DNA of 64,000 nucleotides from Aliiglaciecola sp. 3_MG-2023 (lineage in GTDB: Bacteria; Pseudomonadota; Gammaproteobacteria; Enterobacterales; Alteromonadaceae): the NCBI RefSeq assembly GCF_030548205.1, contig NZ_JAUORV010000001.1:355418-419417 (forward strand), read 5' to 3'. The notes beneath the pieces were generated by a model, which saw nothing but the letters and a program-made list of their open reading frames with translations, did no database searches and had not been told where the DNA came from. A program made the position numbers and the translations under genes. Shown piece after piece: positions 16,981 through 25,025 of this stretch. Each line of letters starts with the position of its first letter. Positions within the stretch are counted from its first letter, which is position 1.

Positions 16981-17490
16981 GTGAAAGTGGAAAATGTGAA
17001 AGGCTTTACCCTAATTGAATTGATCATAGTGATCGTCATTCTGGGGATTTTGTCTGTGGTTGCGGCTCCGAAATTTATTAACTTAACTTCAGATGCAAAC
17101 AAGGCAGCCCTTGACGGAATGGCGGGCGCCGCAAGTGGTGCTGTTAATTTGGTATATGCCAAGGCCATAATTCAAGGTGTGGTAAACGACGCTGAAGGCA
17201 ACGTTGACCTCGATGGCGACGGAGTGGATGATATCGCCACAGTGTATGGCTTCCCCAGTGCCAATCGCACGACTGGCATTGCAAATGCGCTTCAGTTAGA
17301 TGAAGACTGGGCCTATGGCGACACCTTTGGCGGAGGGCAGTTCTTCGTTTCGCCTTCAAGAATTGTTGGTTTTAGTGGCATTACCAACAATAATATTCCT
17401 CTTAGAAGCCCGAATTGTTATCTAACCTATAATCCACCTGCTGGGGTAAATGAGCTGCCTACCTATGATTTTGTTACGTCTGGATGTTGA
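16981..17490 (+). CDS. Type IV pilin-like protein, MSHA type
   Basis: I choose the GTG at 16981, since AAAGG lies 9 bases upstream and it leaves a short leader. The prepilin peptidase site is G8|F9 in VKGFTLIELIIVIVILG, with the conserved Glu at mature position 5. The 169-residue protein contains DLDGDGVDD (76-84), which looks like a calcium-binding loop, and two cysteines (C146, C169) that can form the D-loop disulfide. It resembles MSHA major or minor pilins. It stands alone, far from any visible pilus assembly genes, and must be handled by a system encoded elsewhere. A hairpin follows the stop. Confidence 0.88.
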   Translation: MKVENVKGFTLIELIIVIVILGILSVVAAPKFINLTSDANKAALDGMAGAASGAVNLVYAKAIIQGVVNDAEGNVDLDGDGVDDIATVYGFPSANRTTGIANALQLDEDWAYGDTFGGGQFFVSPSRIVGFSGITNNNIPLRSPNCYLTYNPPAGVNELPTYDFVTSGC

Positions 17491-17973
17491 TAAGCTCTAT
17501 AAAGCGTGAGGCTGTAACTTTCAGCCTCGTTGGTAAATATTCATCCAGTCACGAACAATTCAGCTAAAGTTATCACTCCATCAAAACCTTCGAGAGTAGA
17601 CAAAGCATTTAAGCTAACTAAATAATCTATCCGCTACCGATTATAGCGTTAGTTTGTTCCGGATGTTTGGTTAGCTCAGTGTTAAGTTGCTTACTGAAAA
17701 GCTTCTTAACCAATTTAAATGTCGGCTAATCCACTTCAAACTGTATCTAGAAACTTCATCAACTTTATCTTGTTTAATTATTATGCATGTATCGGTGATG
17801 AAGATAATGACGTTCCCTTTAACTTAGAGAATAAAGGTCAAATGGATAGGTAGAGCTAATCAATGCTGCTTTTCCAAAGTTGATAGTAGACTCTTCCCTT
17901 TATTTGTTCCTTTTACAGCATCTACACAAATTAATTTTATATTTCGAAATTACAAAACTAGAGAAAGTAATTC
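17491..17973. other. Intergenic region with a hairpin
   Basis: GAGGCTG (17508-17514) pairs with CAGCCTC (17522-17528) just after the pilin gene, probably as a terminator with a weak T-run. The remaining 445 bp show nothing recognisable. Confidence 0.5.
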
Positions 17974-18817
17974 ATGTGTCATTTGAAAAAAATTCTATTA
18001 ATCATAGTAGTAATTGCCTTTACGTCCCGTGTATTTTCTTACGATTTGAAAGAATGTAGCGACGAATATCGCGTCAAAATGTTTAAAGACTTTAAAAGTA
18101 TGCAAGGAAAGGACATCCAGGCGCAAAGGAAACGCTGGGTAATTTTTACATGCTTGGTTATGGTATTGAAAAAGATCCCCGCAAAGCACTTAGCATGTAT
18201 AAAAAAGCAGGAAAATGGGATCAAGCGTCAGCCCAATACAAGACTGGGCTGATATATTTATCGCAAATGGTAGATGATGATCCAAGTAGAGGAATCACTT
18301 ACCTCAAAGAAGCGGTGAAGAATAAATTCTACCAAGCTGCATATGTTTTAGGTGCCGTATATCTAGAAGGTGAACTTGTAGAACAAGACTATGAAGAGGC
18401 AAGTGAGTGGCTAGAGCTTGCTTCAGAACACAATATCTATAAGGCGTCGTATTTGTTAGGCAAGATGTACGACTCCCAATTATTTGGGGAAGAGCAAAAA
18501 GATAAAGCGATTCCACTATACAATAAGGCTGCGTATAAAATAGCCGCAGCCAGAGATCGCTTGAAAGAATTGAATCAACCAATGCCTCAGGTAGCAAACA
18601 AGATATTGAACGCATAGTCGTTAATAACCAAAATTTACACGATTTTTTTGATGAACAGCTAGAGCAATTGAGAAACACTCAAGCACCGAAAGTTGGCACA
18701 GGTAGTCGTATAGCGGGTCAAACATGTGAGAAAATCTGGAACTGTAATTCTATTAGTGGTGAAGATGCAAGACGCTTTCTTTATGAAATTCAGCGAGTAT
18801 TAGGACTTAGTTTCTAA
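17974..18817 (+). pseudogene. Sel1-repeat protein gene broken by two frameshifts
   Basis: Three frames together read as one protein. The first (from 17974) gives a signal peptide and YDLKECSDEYRVKMFKDFKSM. Near 18095-18115 the sense moves to a second frame, giving GHPGAKETLGNFYMLGYGIEKD, then several Sel1-like repeats (A..LG..YL.G). Near 18575-18600 it moves again, to a third frame running to the TAA at 18815 with FFDEQLEQLRNTQ, TCEKIWNCN and EDARRFLYEIQRVLGL. Both changes are consistent with single-base deletions and no slippery sequence is visible. The intact protein would have about 280 residues and act in the periplasm. Confidence 0.8.
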
Positions 18818-18852
18818 GAATAAATTAAGACATTAATTTACTCAGAAAATAA

Positions 18853-18886
18853 AACAAGGGCAGAATCAATCAACTCTGCCCTGTTT
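18853..18886. terminator. Bidirectional terminator
   Basis: GGGCAGA and TCTGCCC form a stem flanked by AACA and TGTT, between the Sel1 pseudogene and the convergent cytochrome b561 gene. Confidence 0.65.
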
Positions 18887-18890
18887 AATT

Positions 18891-19496
18891 TCAGCGTCCA
18901 CCCGGCCACATTCGAAGTAATATTTGATCCTTTCTAACCAAGTGGTGCCATAGGCTCGCAAGCACATGAATGGCAACAATCACCCCGCCTGCAACAAGTA
19001 AATATCGATGGGTTTTGCCAAAAAAAGAGTAACCAAATAGACTGTTTATATCTTGATTGGGAAGGATTTGAGGGATTATCCCATCACTGGCAAAGAACCA
19101 TATATGGGTTATTCCGTATTCAGCAGAATCCGCTAATACGGATAGCGCAGCCCATCCAGACAGGGGTACCAATAATAGGAGCGCGTAAAGCAAACCGTGT
19201 GTGAATTTTGCGGTCACCTGTTTAAAACGACTAAAACCCGATGGAAGCTGCGGTACAACTCCCTTAAACCGCCAAACTAAACGAAAAACGACCAACAACA
19301 ATAAAAAGAAGCCATTAGTATGATGAATTTGTGCAATAACATCATGGAAAGAATTCACGTCTGGGTATTTCAACGCAAACCCATAGGTTGCTGACATCAA
19401 AAAGCCTGAAGCAACCTCAACGATGATTAGAAGCAACATTACCCAATGTAATGATTTTGAAACGCTTCCCCATGAAGTTTTTGTATTTTGCAACAT
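18891..19496 (-). CDS. Cytochrome b561 family protein
   Basis: 201 residues with four membrane helices. Candidate haem-ligand histidines lie at the start of helix 1 (SLHWVM), in helix 2 (AQIHHTNG), in helix 3 (KFTHGLLYA) and in helix 4 (VAIHVLASLWHH). It fits the prokaryotic b561 (YodB/CybB-like) group, di-haem inner-membrane proteins that move electrons from ubiquinol, in some cases to superoxide. It is a single gene, ending at a bidirectional terminator. Its physiological partner is not evident from the neighbours. Confidence 0.9.
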   Translation of the reverse strand: MLQNTKTSWGSVSKSLHWVMLLLIIVEVASGFLMSATYGFALKYPDVNSFHDVIAQIHHTNGFFLLLLVVFRLVWRFKGVVPQLPSGFSRFKQVTAKFTHGLLYALLLLVPLSGWAALSVLADSAEYGITHIWFFASDGIIPQILPNQDINSLFGYSFFGKTHRYLLVAGGVIVAIHVLASLWHHLVRKDQILLRMWPGGR

Positions 19497-19805
19497 ACTC
19501 AGCCTTTGTTGACAGTAAAATTAAAACTCCAAGTTATCTAACGCTGATAACTTGAACCACATAGTGGCTTTATTGGTTAAGCATGGGCTATTTATAGCAC
19601 TTGAATCTACCAATTTAGCTGACTCCATATCACCTTTTAAGGCAATAAAAGTCTATTTAATTTTCGCTAAAAGTTGGCATTTTTCGTGAAAACTATTCGC
19701 GCTGCGTGAGTGCCCAACAATTACCCCGAATAAAAGCAAAAAAAAAGGTCAAAGTGAATTCACACTGACCCTTTAAATTAGCTAATTATTCGACAAACAA
19801 GATGC
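19497..19805. other. Intergenic region with terminator
   Basis: There is no gene. A hairpin (GGTCA.. /TGACC) at about 19737-19776 is followed on the minus strand by a long T-run and should terminate the nitroreductase transcript. The rest is the upstream region of the cytochrome gene. Confidence 0.55.
19737..19776 (-). terminator. Terminator of the nitroreductase gene
   Basis: On the minus strand GGGTCAGTGTG and CACTTTGACC pair with small internal mismatches, followed by ten T residues. Confidence 0.7.
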
Positions 19806-20456
19806 TTAGTTTATTTCAGTAATAAACTCTTCTTTAGGACGACGAACTTTTTTCAGCCCTTTAAGCCAATCACCTTCTTCAGCTCTATAACCGAGGGGTA
19901 ACAATACTACTGAACGCAATCCGCGCTCTGTCAGCCCTAAAATCTCATCCACTTTTTCAGGAACAAAACCTTCCATCGGGGTACTATCAACACCTTCTTC
20001 AGCTGCTGCAATTAAAGCCGTACCCAAACCGATATAGGCTTGACGAGCTGCGTGTTGATAATTTACTTCTGGATCTCTTGGCGGATAAGTCGCCAAAATC
20101 ATTTTACGGTAGTTTTCCCAGCCTTCATTAATAACACCACGTTCTTCATTGACTAAATCGAACATGTGATTAATACGTTCTGGCGTATAATTATCCCATG
20201 CAGCAAAAACCAAAAGATGGGAACAATCTGAAATTTGAGACTGATTAAAGGCATTGGGTACAATCTGTTCCCGTAACTCTTGGTTTTTCACCACTATTAC
20301 TTCGTATGGTTGTAATCCACTTGAGGTAGCAGTTAGGCGGATAGCTTCGAGAATTCGTTCTACTTTCTCATCATTAACCGTTTTACTAGCATCCATCTTT
20401 TTGGTTGCATAACGCCAATTTAACTTTTCTACCAAATTTGACACTGGTGACTCCAT
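19806..20456 (-). CDS. Nitroreductase family NAD(P)H-dependent oxidoreductase
   Basis: 216 residues, of usual length for the NfsB-like group. The FMN-binding pattern is present: RYATKKMD at residues 15-22, TATSSGLQPYEVIVV (43-57), and RQAYIGLGTALIAAAEEGVDSTPMEGF with LLPLGYRAEEGDW near the C-terminus. Such enzymes are soluble FMN dimers that reduce nitroaromatics, quinones or related compounds with NAD(P)H. It is a single gene with its own terminator. The long perfect palindrome at 20664-20697 lies upstream. The natural substrate is unknown. Confidence 0.92.
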   Translation of the reverse strand: MESPVSNLVEKLNWRYATKKMDASKTVNDEKVERILEAIRLTATSSGLQPYEVIVVKNQELREQIVPNAFNQSQISDCSHLLVFAAWDNYTPERINHMFDLVNEERGVINEGWENYRKMILATYPPRDPEVNYQHAARQAYIGLGTALIAAAEEGVDSTPMEGFVPEKVDEILGLTERGLRSVVLLPLGYRAEEGDWLKGLKKVRRPKEEFITEIN

Positions 20457-20663
20457 AATTATTCTTCGATAAGTGCAATAAAAGTGTGGTCGCTTTTAGA
20501 AATTTCAATGCCGCTTTTAAGAATTTTAAGTGTAAGGACTTATTAACTTTGGATTTGACTTAGTATTTAACTTACATTGAATGAATGGATACTCAAAAAA
20601 CAAACAACCTAGCTGATTAATCGGTTAACCACATACAATCAAATAATTTCTAGCCGAATTATA

Positions 20664-20697
20664 GTTTACATACTCCTCAGTTGAGGAGTATGTAAAC
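20664..20697. repeat. Perfect 16-bp inverted repeat with a 2-nt loop
   Basis: GTTTACATACTCCTCA is followed by GT and its exact reverse complement. It begins 7 bp after the doxX stop codon and lies between the bufferin operon and the nitroreductase gene. There is no T-run on either strand, so it may be a transcript-stabilising hairpin, an operator dyad or an unusual terminator. Confidence 0.8.
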
Positions 20698-20704
20698 GAA
20701 TAAA

Positions 20705-21232
20705 CTAGCGAGCTTTTTCTAGGCCAAATAACTTATCTAAAGATAACCGTCCTGGACCCATACTCAAAACTGACAACAATACGATAAACCACCATACCGC
20801 TGGATTCCACCAATGATCCCAACTTGGGAATACTGCCAATTGGATGAAAAGAGTCATACCGATTAAGGCTGCGGCACCAACACGTGTGAATAATCCAAAT
20901 GCAAGTAGGATGGGAAAGATGATTTCTGCTACGCCAGCTGAAACCGCAAGAGTTTCGATAAAAGACACTATCGAAGATCCTTCTACATAATCTAAAGTAT
21001 TAGCATCGCACAACAATAAAGCGCCCTCGCGGACTGGATCAGGACAGAAAAATTCGTATAAAAACAGGTCATACTTATCGGGATTAAAACTAAGAAATCC
21101 ATTCCACTTGGTCATGCCTGATTGAAAAAACACGCTAGCGGCTAAAAGCCTTGCAAGAAGCAGCGTTATGTCGGTTAAATACAAACTAATTTTAGCCGTT
21201 ACGCCAGCATATAAGTTAATCAAAGCATTCAT
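20705..21232 (-). CDS. DoxX family membrane protein of the bufferin operon
   Basis: 175 residues with about four membrane helices. The DoxX pattern is visible: LLLARLLAASVFFQSGMTKW, then ETLAVSAGVAEIIFPILLAFGLFTRVGA, and a C-terminal WWNPAVWWFIVLL helix. The insertion with FFCPDPVREGALLLCDANT between helices 1 and 2 contains two cysteines. It follows bufC by 9 bp and ends the operon. DoxX-type genes are regularly found with bufA/bufB/bufC. The protein may help redox or metal handling at the inner membrane, but its exact role is not settled. Confidence 0.9.
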   Translation of the reverse strand: MNALINLYAGVTAKISLYLTDITLLLARLLAASVFFQSGMTKWNGFLSFNPDKYDLFLYEFFCPDPVREGALLLCDANTLDYVEGSSIVSFIETLAVSAGVAEIIFPILLAFGLFTRVGAAALIGMTLFIQLAVFPSWDHWWNPAVWWFIVLLSVLSMGPGRLSLDKLFGLEKAR

Positions 21233-21241
21233 ATTTTTCTC

Positions 21242-21982
21242 TTATGTTAGTAAATTATTAAGGAGTAATTGGCTAAAAGTATCGCTTATATCGATCTCGC
21301 CACTTTGCATCGCTATTTCAGCTGATTCACCTAAGGGTTTACCCACATAAATATTGGCAATGAATAAGCTTTCAGGTTTGGAAATAACTCGGTGTAATAT
21401 GGAGCCGTTGTTTCGCCATAACAGAATATTTTCAGGTTGATTTGCTATGGCGATTTTTTCGTTTACGTTACTTTCTCTTAGTTGTGACCACAAATTTGTA
21501 ACCGTCCAATCAATTTGGACTAATTGAACACTAGGATGAAGTGAAAGTGATTTAGTTTCTATGTCGTCAACTAATGCCTCTATGTCAGTTTGACTTAGTG
21601 GCGACTTTTCGTCAGCAAAATAAGCTTGGTGCCAAGCTCGATCCAATTTGCATATATCCCATGTATATTCCAACTCAGGGTGGTGCTGAACAAGAATTTC
21701 TCTCAAATACTCAGGAAAGGTTTCACCATATTCGCCCAACACAGGTGTGGTTGGTGGCGTTAATATACAAAATTCTCTAGCTAAGGTTTTAAAAAAATCT
21801 TCGCCTAATAATTTCTCACTACTCGGGTATTTTCGTTGTAATGCATCAATGCAACTGCTGATGAATGTATTACGGTACACCGCTAGACGAGGTTGATTCT
21901 GAGAGTTGTCTAGATACTCTGAAATATCATCAGTCGTTCCAGTTTGGACATAATCCATTAGGGCTATATGAAATTCACTCAT
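21242..21982 (-). CDS. bufC: BufC-like (DUF2063) partner protein of the MNIO enzyme
   Basis: The ATG at 21982 is chosen; it begins one base after the stop codon of the upstream gene, implying translational coupling. An in-frame TTG slightly upstream would overlap that gene. The 246-residue protein shows the N-terminal DUF2063 pattern: RLAVYRNTFISSCIDALQRKYPSSEKLLGEDFF, followed by PVLGEYGETFPEYL and LDRAWHQAYFA. These proteins bind the precursor peptide leader and the DUF692 enzyme, presenting the substrate for modification. The C-terminal half is less conserved. Confidence 0.9.
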   Translation of the reverse strand: MSEFHIALMDYVQTGTTDDISEYLDNSQNQPRLAVYRNTFISSCIDALQRKYPSSEKLLGEDFFKTLAREFCILTPPTTPVLGEYGETFPEYLREILVQHHPELEYTWDICKLDRAWHQAYFADEKSPLSQTDIEALVDDIETKSLSLHPSVQLVQIDWTVTNLWSQLRESNVNEKIAIANQPENILLWRNNGSILHRVISKPESLFIANIYVGKPLGESAEIAMQSGEIDISDTFSQLLLNNLLT

Positions 21983-21983
21983 A

Positions 21984-22826
21984 TCAAGCAACTTGCTTAT
22001 TTTGATTGATCAACTTACGGGCAAAATTTCTTTCTGCTAGCAGCACATTAAATGCCGGTAAATTCGCATCTCGTTCAATAAGAACAGGGCAAGGTCCAAT
22101 ATGATTTAATGCTTCACTCAAAAGTGACCATACCGCTTTTGATACTTCGCTATCATGTGAATCTATCAATAAATCTTTTTCAATCGGATCTACCGAATGA
22201 CCAGCCACATGAATCTCTCCAATTGAAGATGGATCAAGATTTTTAATGTAGCCATGGGCATTAATTCCGGTGTTGTTGGCACTAATAAACAAATTATTTA
22301 CGTCCAACAAAATCCCACAGCCGGTCATACTAACTAAAGACATCATGAATTCAGACTCTGACATTTCTGATTTGAAGTTCAGATAGTTTGCGGGGTTTTC
22401 CACTAAAATAGGACGCTGAAGCGCATCTTGTAATTGTTCGATGTTCCGAGCGGTACTCTTTAATGATTCAGTTGTGATAGGCGTTGGCATTAAATTGCCT
22501 AAATAATTTCCAGCAGTGCCTGACCATGCAATATGTTCGGAAAAGGCTGCAGTTGGAACTAAATTAACCAAACGAGACAATCGTTTAAGGTGTTCAGAAT
22601 TAATCGGAGTTGGCCCGCCTACGGATGCCCCGACACCGTGAATACTTAAAGGAAAATTCTGCGCAATATGCTGTAACCTTTCTAATCTAGGACCACCTTG
22701 GATAAGATAGTTTTCAGCATGCACTTCAAACCATAACTGTCCTTCAACCGTATTAGGGATTGAATCAAAATGTTCAGGTTTCAAACAAATGCCCGCATCT
22801 GCGGGCAATTTAGTTAAGTTTTGCAT
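21984..22826 (-). CDS. bufB: MNIO enzyme (DUF692 family), bufferin maturase
   Basis: 280 residues forming a TIM-barrel of the multinuclear non-haem iron oxidative enzyme family. Candidate metal ligands are all present: the His of SIHGVG, Glu of LVENPA, Asp of LDVNN, His of IHVAGH, the D/H of DSHDSEV and Glu of LIERDANLP. In characterised bufferin systems the enzyme oxidatively converts cysteines of the precursor into heterocycles that bind copper. It follows bufA by 13 bp and is followed directly by bufC, the classical order. The reading frame is complete and no key residue is missing. Confidence 0.94.
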   Translation of the reverse strand: MQNLTKLPADAGICLKPEHFDSIPNTVEGQLWFEVHAENYLIQGGPRLERLQHIAQNFPLSIHGVGASVGGPTPINSEHLKRLSRLVNLVPTAAFSEHIAWSGTAGNYLGNLMPTPITTESLKSTARNIEQLQDALQRPILVENPANYLNFKSEMSESEFMMSLVSMTGCGILLDVNNLFISANNTGINAHGYIKNLDPSSIGEIHVAGHSVDPIEKDLLIDSHDSEVSKAVWSLLSEALNHIGPCPVLIERDANLPAFNVLLAERNFARKLINQNKQVA

Positions 22827-22839
22827 GGAAAAACGTCGA

Positions 22840-23193
22840 CTAAGCGATAGGCTTTGTAGACGCTGCCCCTTCTGGTGTCATGATAAATTCACAAGAACCT
22901 TTAGGTGAATATGTCCATGCATTTTTTTGAAAATCTACAGTGGAAGTACCTTCGCAACTAGTTCCAGCGCCGGCTTTACAATCATTTTCACCTGCAAGGG
23001 CAATTCCATAACATTTATCTTTACGTCCACGTAATCTCTTCCCTTCTTTCCATTCTTGAAAGGCAACTTTGACTTTTTCTGGCGCCGCTTCAGCTAATGA
23101 CAATTGGTCATTTGGTTTAGCATTAACAGCCTGAGATGCTGCGATAGTGCAACCAACAAGAAGTGCAGTTTTAATTGTTTTATTATAATTCAT
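22840..23193 (-). CDS. bufA: Bufferin precursor (BufA1/DUF2282 family)
   Basis: The ATG at 23193 has GAGGA 8 bases upstream; the in-frame ATG at 23208 overlaps that ribosome site and is rejected. The 117-residue precursor has a signal peptide (cleavage near A25) and a core with four cysteines, C61, C72, C80 and C101, in the family pattern [23 protein letters not shown] and PKGSCE. In known systems the long, secreted precursor is modified by the MNIO enzyme and sequesters copper in the periplasm, protecting against metal stress. It is the first gene of the operon. Confidence 0.94.
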   Translation of the reverse strand: MNYNKTIKTALLVGCTIAASQAVNAKPNDQLSLAEAAPEKVKVAFQEWKEGKRLRGRKDKCYGIALAGENDCKAGAGTSCEGTSTVDFQKNAWTYSPKGSCEFIMTPEGAASTKPIA

Positions 23194-23827
23194 ATAATCT
23201 ATCCTCAATGTACTAGGTTGAAAAAAATGGACGGACGTTTAATTAATGTAGTCCATTATGTAAGTTAAAGACCTATTAACGTTCTATAAAATTTCAATAA
23301 AATAGTTTTCAATCAAATTTCATTATTAAATTTGACGAACAAGTGGCTAATGTAGAATATAAAAATGCTTGTACAAAAAGTACTCTAGTCACCTTTGATT
23401 GACGGCTTAAAAAGAAGTGAAATGGCTTTAAACTTAGGATTCAGGTGTATTTGAATGATAAATTTCAATTCGACAAATCAGCTCAAAAAACAATTATTAT
23501 TTGAACGGATCTAGGGTTGTTTTCATTTTAAGAAATAAAACTAAAAGATTAGCAAACTGGAACAAAATGATATTCGTTCCAATTAAAATCATGGCTGTGA
23601 TGAAAGGCACAGCGCACAAGATAGCAGCTGTTTTTACCTAGTTTATCGGGGATGAAAAGATGGTAATTTTCAGTAAATTCAATTGATTAAGTTAAAAAAA
23701 AGCAGTATTGAAATTATTATCATTGTTCGATTAGATGTTAGATATATAAAATAAAATGAAAAGCCAACCTAATTAAGTTGGCATATAACCTGTTTTTTAA
23801 ATCGGTTTTTTGAATCGTTCTTTTGAA
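23194..23827. other. Upstream region of the bufferin operon
   Basis: This 634-bp region has no credible ORF. AATGGAC (23226-23232) and GTCCATT (23251-23257) form a 7-bp inverted repeat 33-64 bases ahead of bufA, a possible operator or leader hairpin. At the far end, GCCAAC/GTTGGC (23763-23782) with a T-rich run on the minus strand terminates the neighbouring 308-aa gene. I cannot recognise an ECF or copper-regulator site. Confidence 0.5.
23755..23782 (-). terminator. Terminator of the 308-aa hypothetical gene
   Basis: GCCAAC and GTTGGC (8-nt loop) are followed on the minus strand by TTTTCATTTTATTTT, 45 bp after the stop codon. Confidence 0.6.
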
Positions 23828-24754
23828 TCAGTTGGATGAAAATAATACAGGTTGACTAGCCGGCATTGGAACTAACAAATTTATTTCCCAATCGACCTTA
23901 AACATCAAGTCACAGGTACTATCCCAAAGTGGATTTTTATCTACTAAGATAATGTCTCCCTCCCTAGTGCCTGACGCGCTTTCTTGCTCACCATTTATAT
24001 ACGAGCCTAGAAAGTTCCCATACCCCAGCGATCCTTTATCATTGTACCATCGATCGAACTCAATAAAGTTAAATCGAATGGGGTCAGAGAATGTCATATG
24101 CGGATTTTGTGGCTCTGAGACAGTAAACACTTGAGATATTTGACTGTCTGGAACTCGGTAAGTAGGTGATGAAGTGACTATAAAGTCATCTGATGGATGC
24201 CATTCCCATTCCTTCAAAATTTCTCCATTTTCAGTCAGACTAATAGTAAACTCGTTTAGTCCTCCACCATCACACTTATTCTTAAGACCTATCATTAATT
24301 GGTAAAAATTGAGTTGATAACTTGGTTCAATTCTTAGGTTCTGAGTAGTGACATCAAGTTGACCATTAAAATCTATGGTTTTGACATTCACTTCATAGTC
24401 CATTGGTGCCGGAATCATGACTCCTTCCGCATAGATATGTTCCACATAAGTAACATCATATCGATGATAAAATTCATAAGTGCCAGCTTGTAAACCATTA
24501 TCTGAGTCAAATGCAGAGATTTCGAAATGACTCGCGTAACCGATGTTAAGTCGACTAGTCTGTCCATCGCCCCATTCAATCTCTATATGATGAGTTTGCC
24601 TATCTGTTGCGATAACAGCTTTTCCGACAACACTATCGGACGTCAATAACAAATTTACAATTCTGTGTTTATTGCATTGCTTAGGTTTTAATTTGATGGC
24701 GGTTTGATTAAACCTATTTTTGGATACTAATTTATTTACATCATCTGTGATCAT
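23828..24754 (-). CDS. Hypothetical protein, about 308 aa
   Basis: I do not recognise the family. The ATG at 24754 has GGAG ten bases upstream and is preferred; a GTG at 24790 would add 12 residues. There is no signal peptide or membrane helix. The sequence is beta-rich and acidic, and an IEWGDGQTS segment near residue 70 recalls the WGDG signature of PKD-like Ig folds, but the rest does not follow a PKD repeat. It is monocistronic with a terminator behind it. It could be a secreted structural protein exported without a classical signal, but that is speculation. Confidence 0.6.
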   Translation of the reverse strand: MITDDVNKLVSKNRFNQTAIKLKPKQCNKHRIVNLLLTSDSVVGKAVIATDRQTHHIEIEWGDGQTSRLNIGYASHFEISAFDSDNGLQAGTYEFYHRYDVTYVEHIYAEGVMIPAPMDYEVNVKTIDFNGQLDVTTQNLRIEPSYQLNFYQLMIGLKNKCDGGGLNEFTISLTENGEILKEWEWHPSDDFIVTSSPTYRVPDSQISQVFTVSEPQNPHMTFSDPIRFNFIEFDRWYNDKGSLGYGNFLGSYINGEQESASGTREGDIILVDKNPLWDSTCDLMFKVDWEINLLVPMPASQPVLFSSN

Positions 24755-25025
24755 AATTTTTCTGCTCCATGAATTAAAAGTAGTACGCACTTGAGAAAAT
24801 GAAAAACCTCCTTGGTTTAAAGTGAGCTTACATCAGCATTAGCTAAAGTTACGTTTGCAATATCTTGCAGTATTAAGTGTAGTCTAAGATAGAAAACATA
24901 TAGGGTTGTGGTTATCACGCTCGGTAAAAATAATAAAGCCTCAGCAAAATCAACGCGTTGCATAGCTGACTTACAGCAGTTAGACTAAATCTTCCTCATA
25001 TCACCTCAATTAATGAAAATTAAAA

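Noticed and set aside
17974..18617. Programmed -1 frameshifting in the Sel1-repeat gene
   Set aside because: Both changes are in the -1 direction, but no slippery heptamer or following structure is visible at either site, so decay or sequencing error is more likely.
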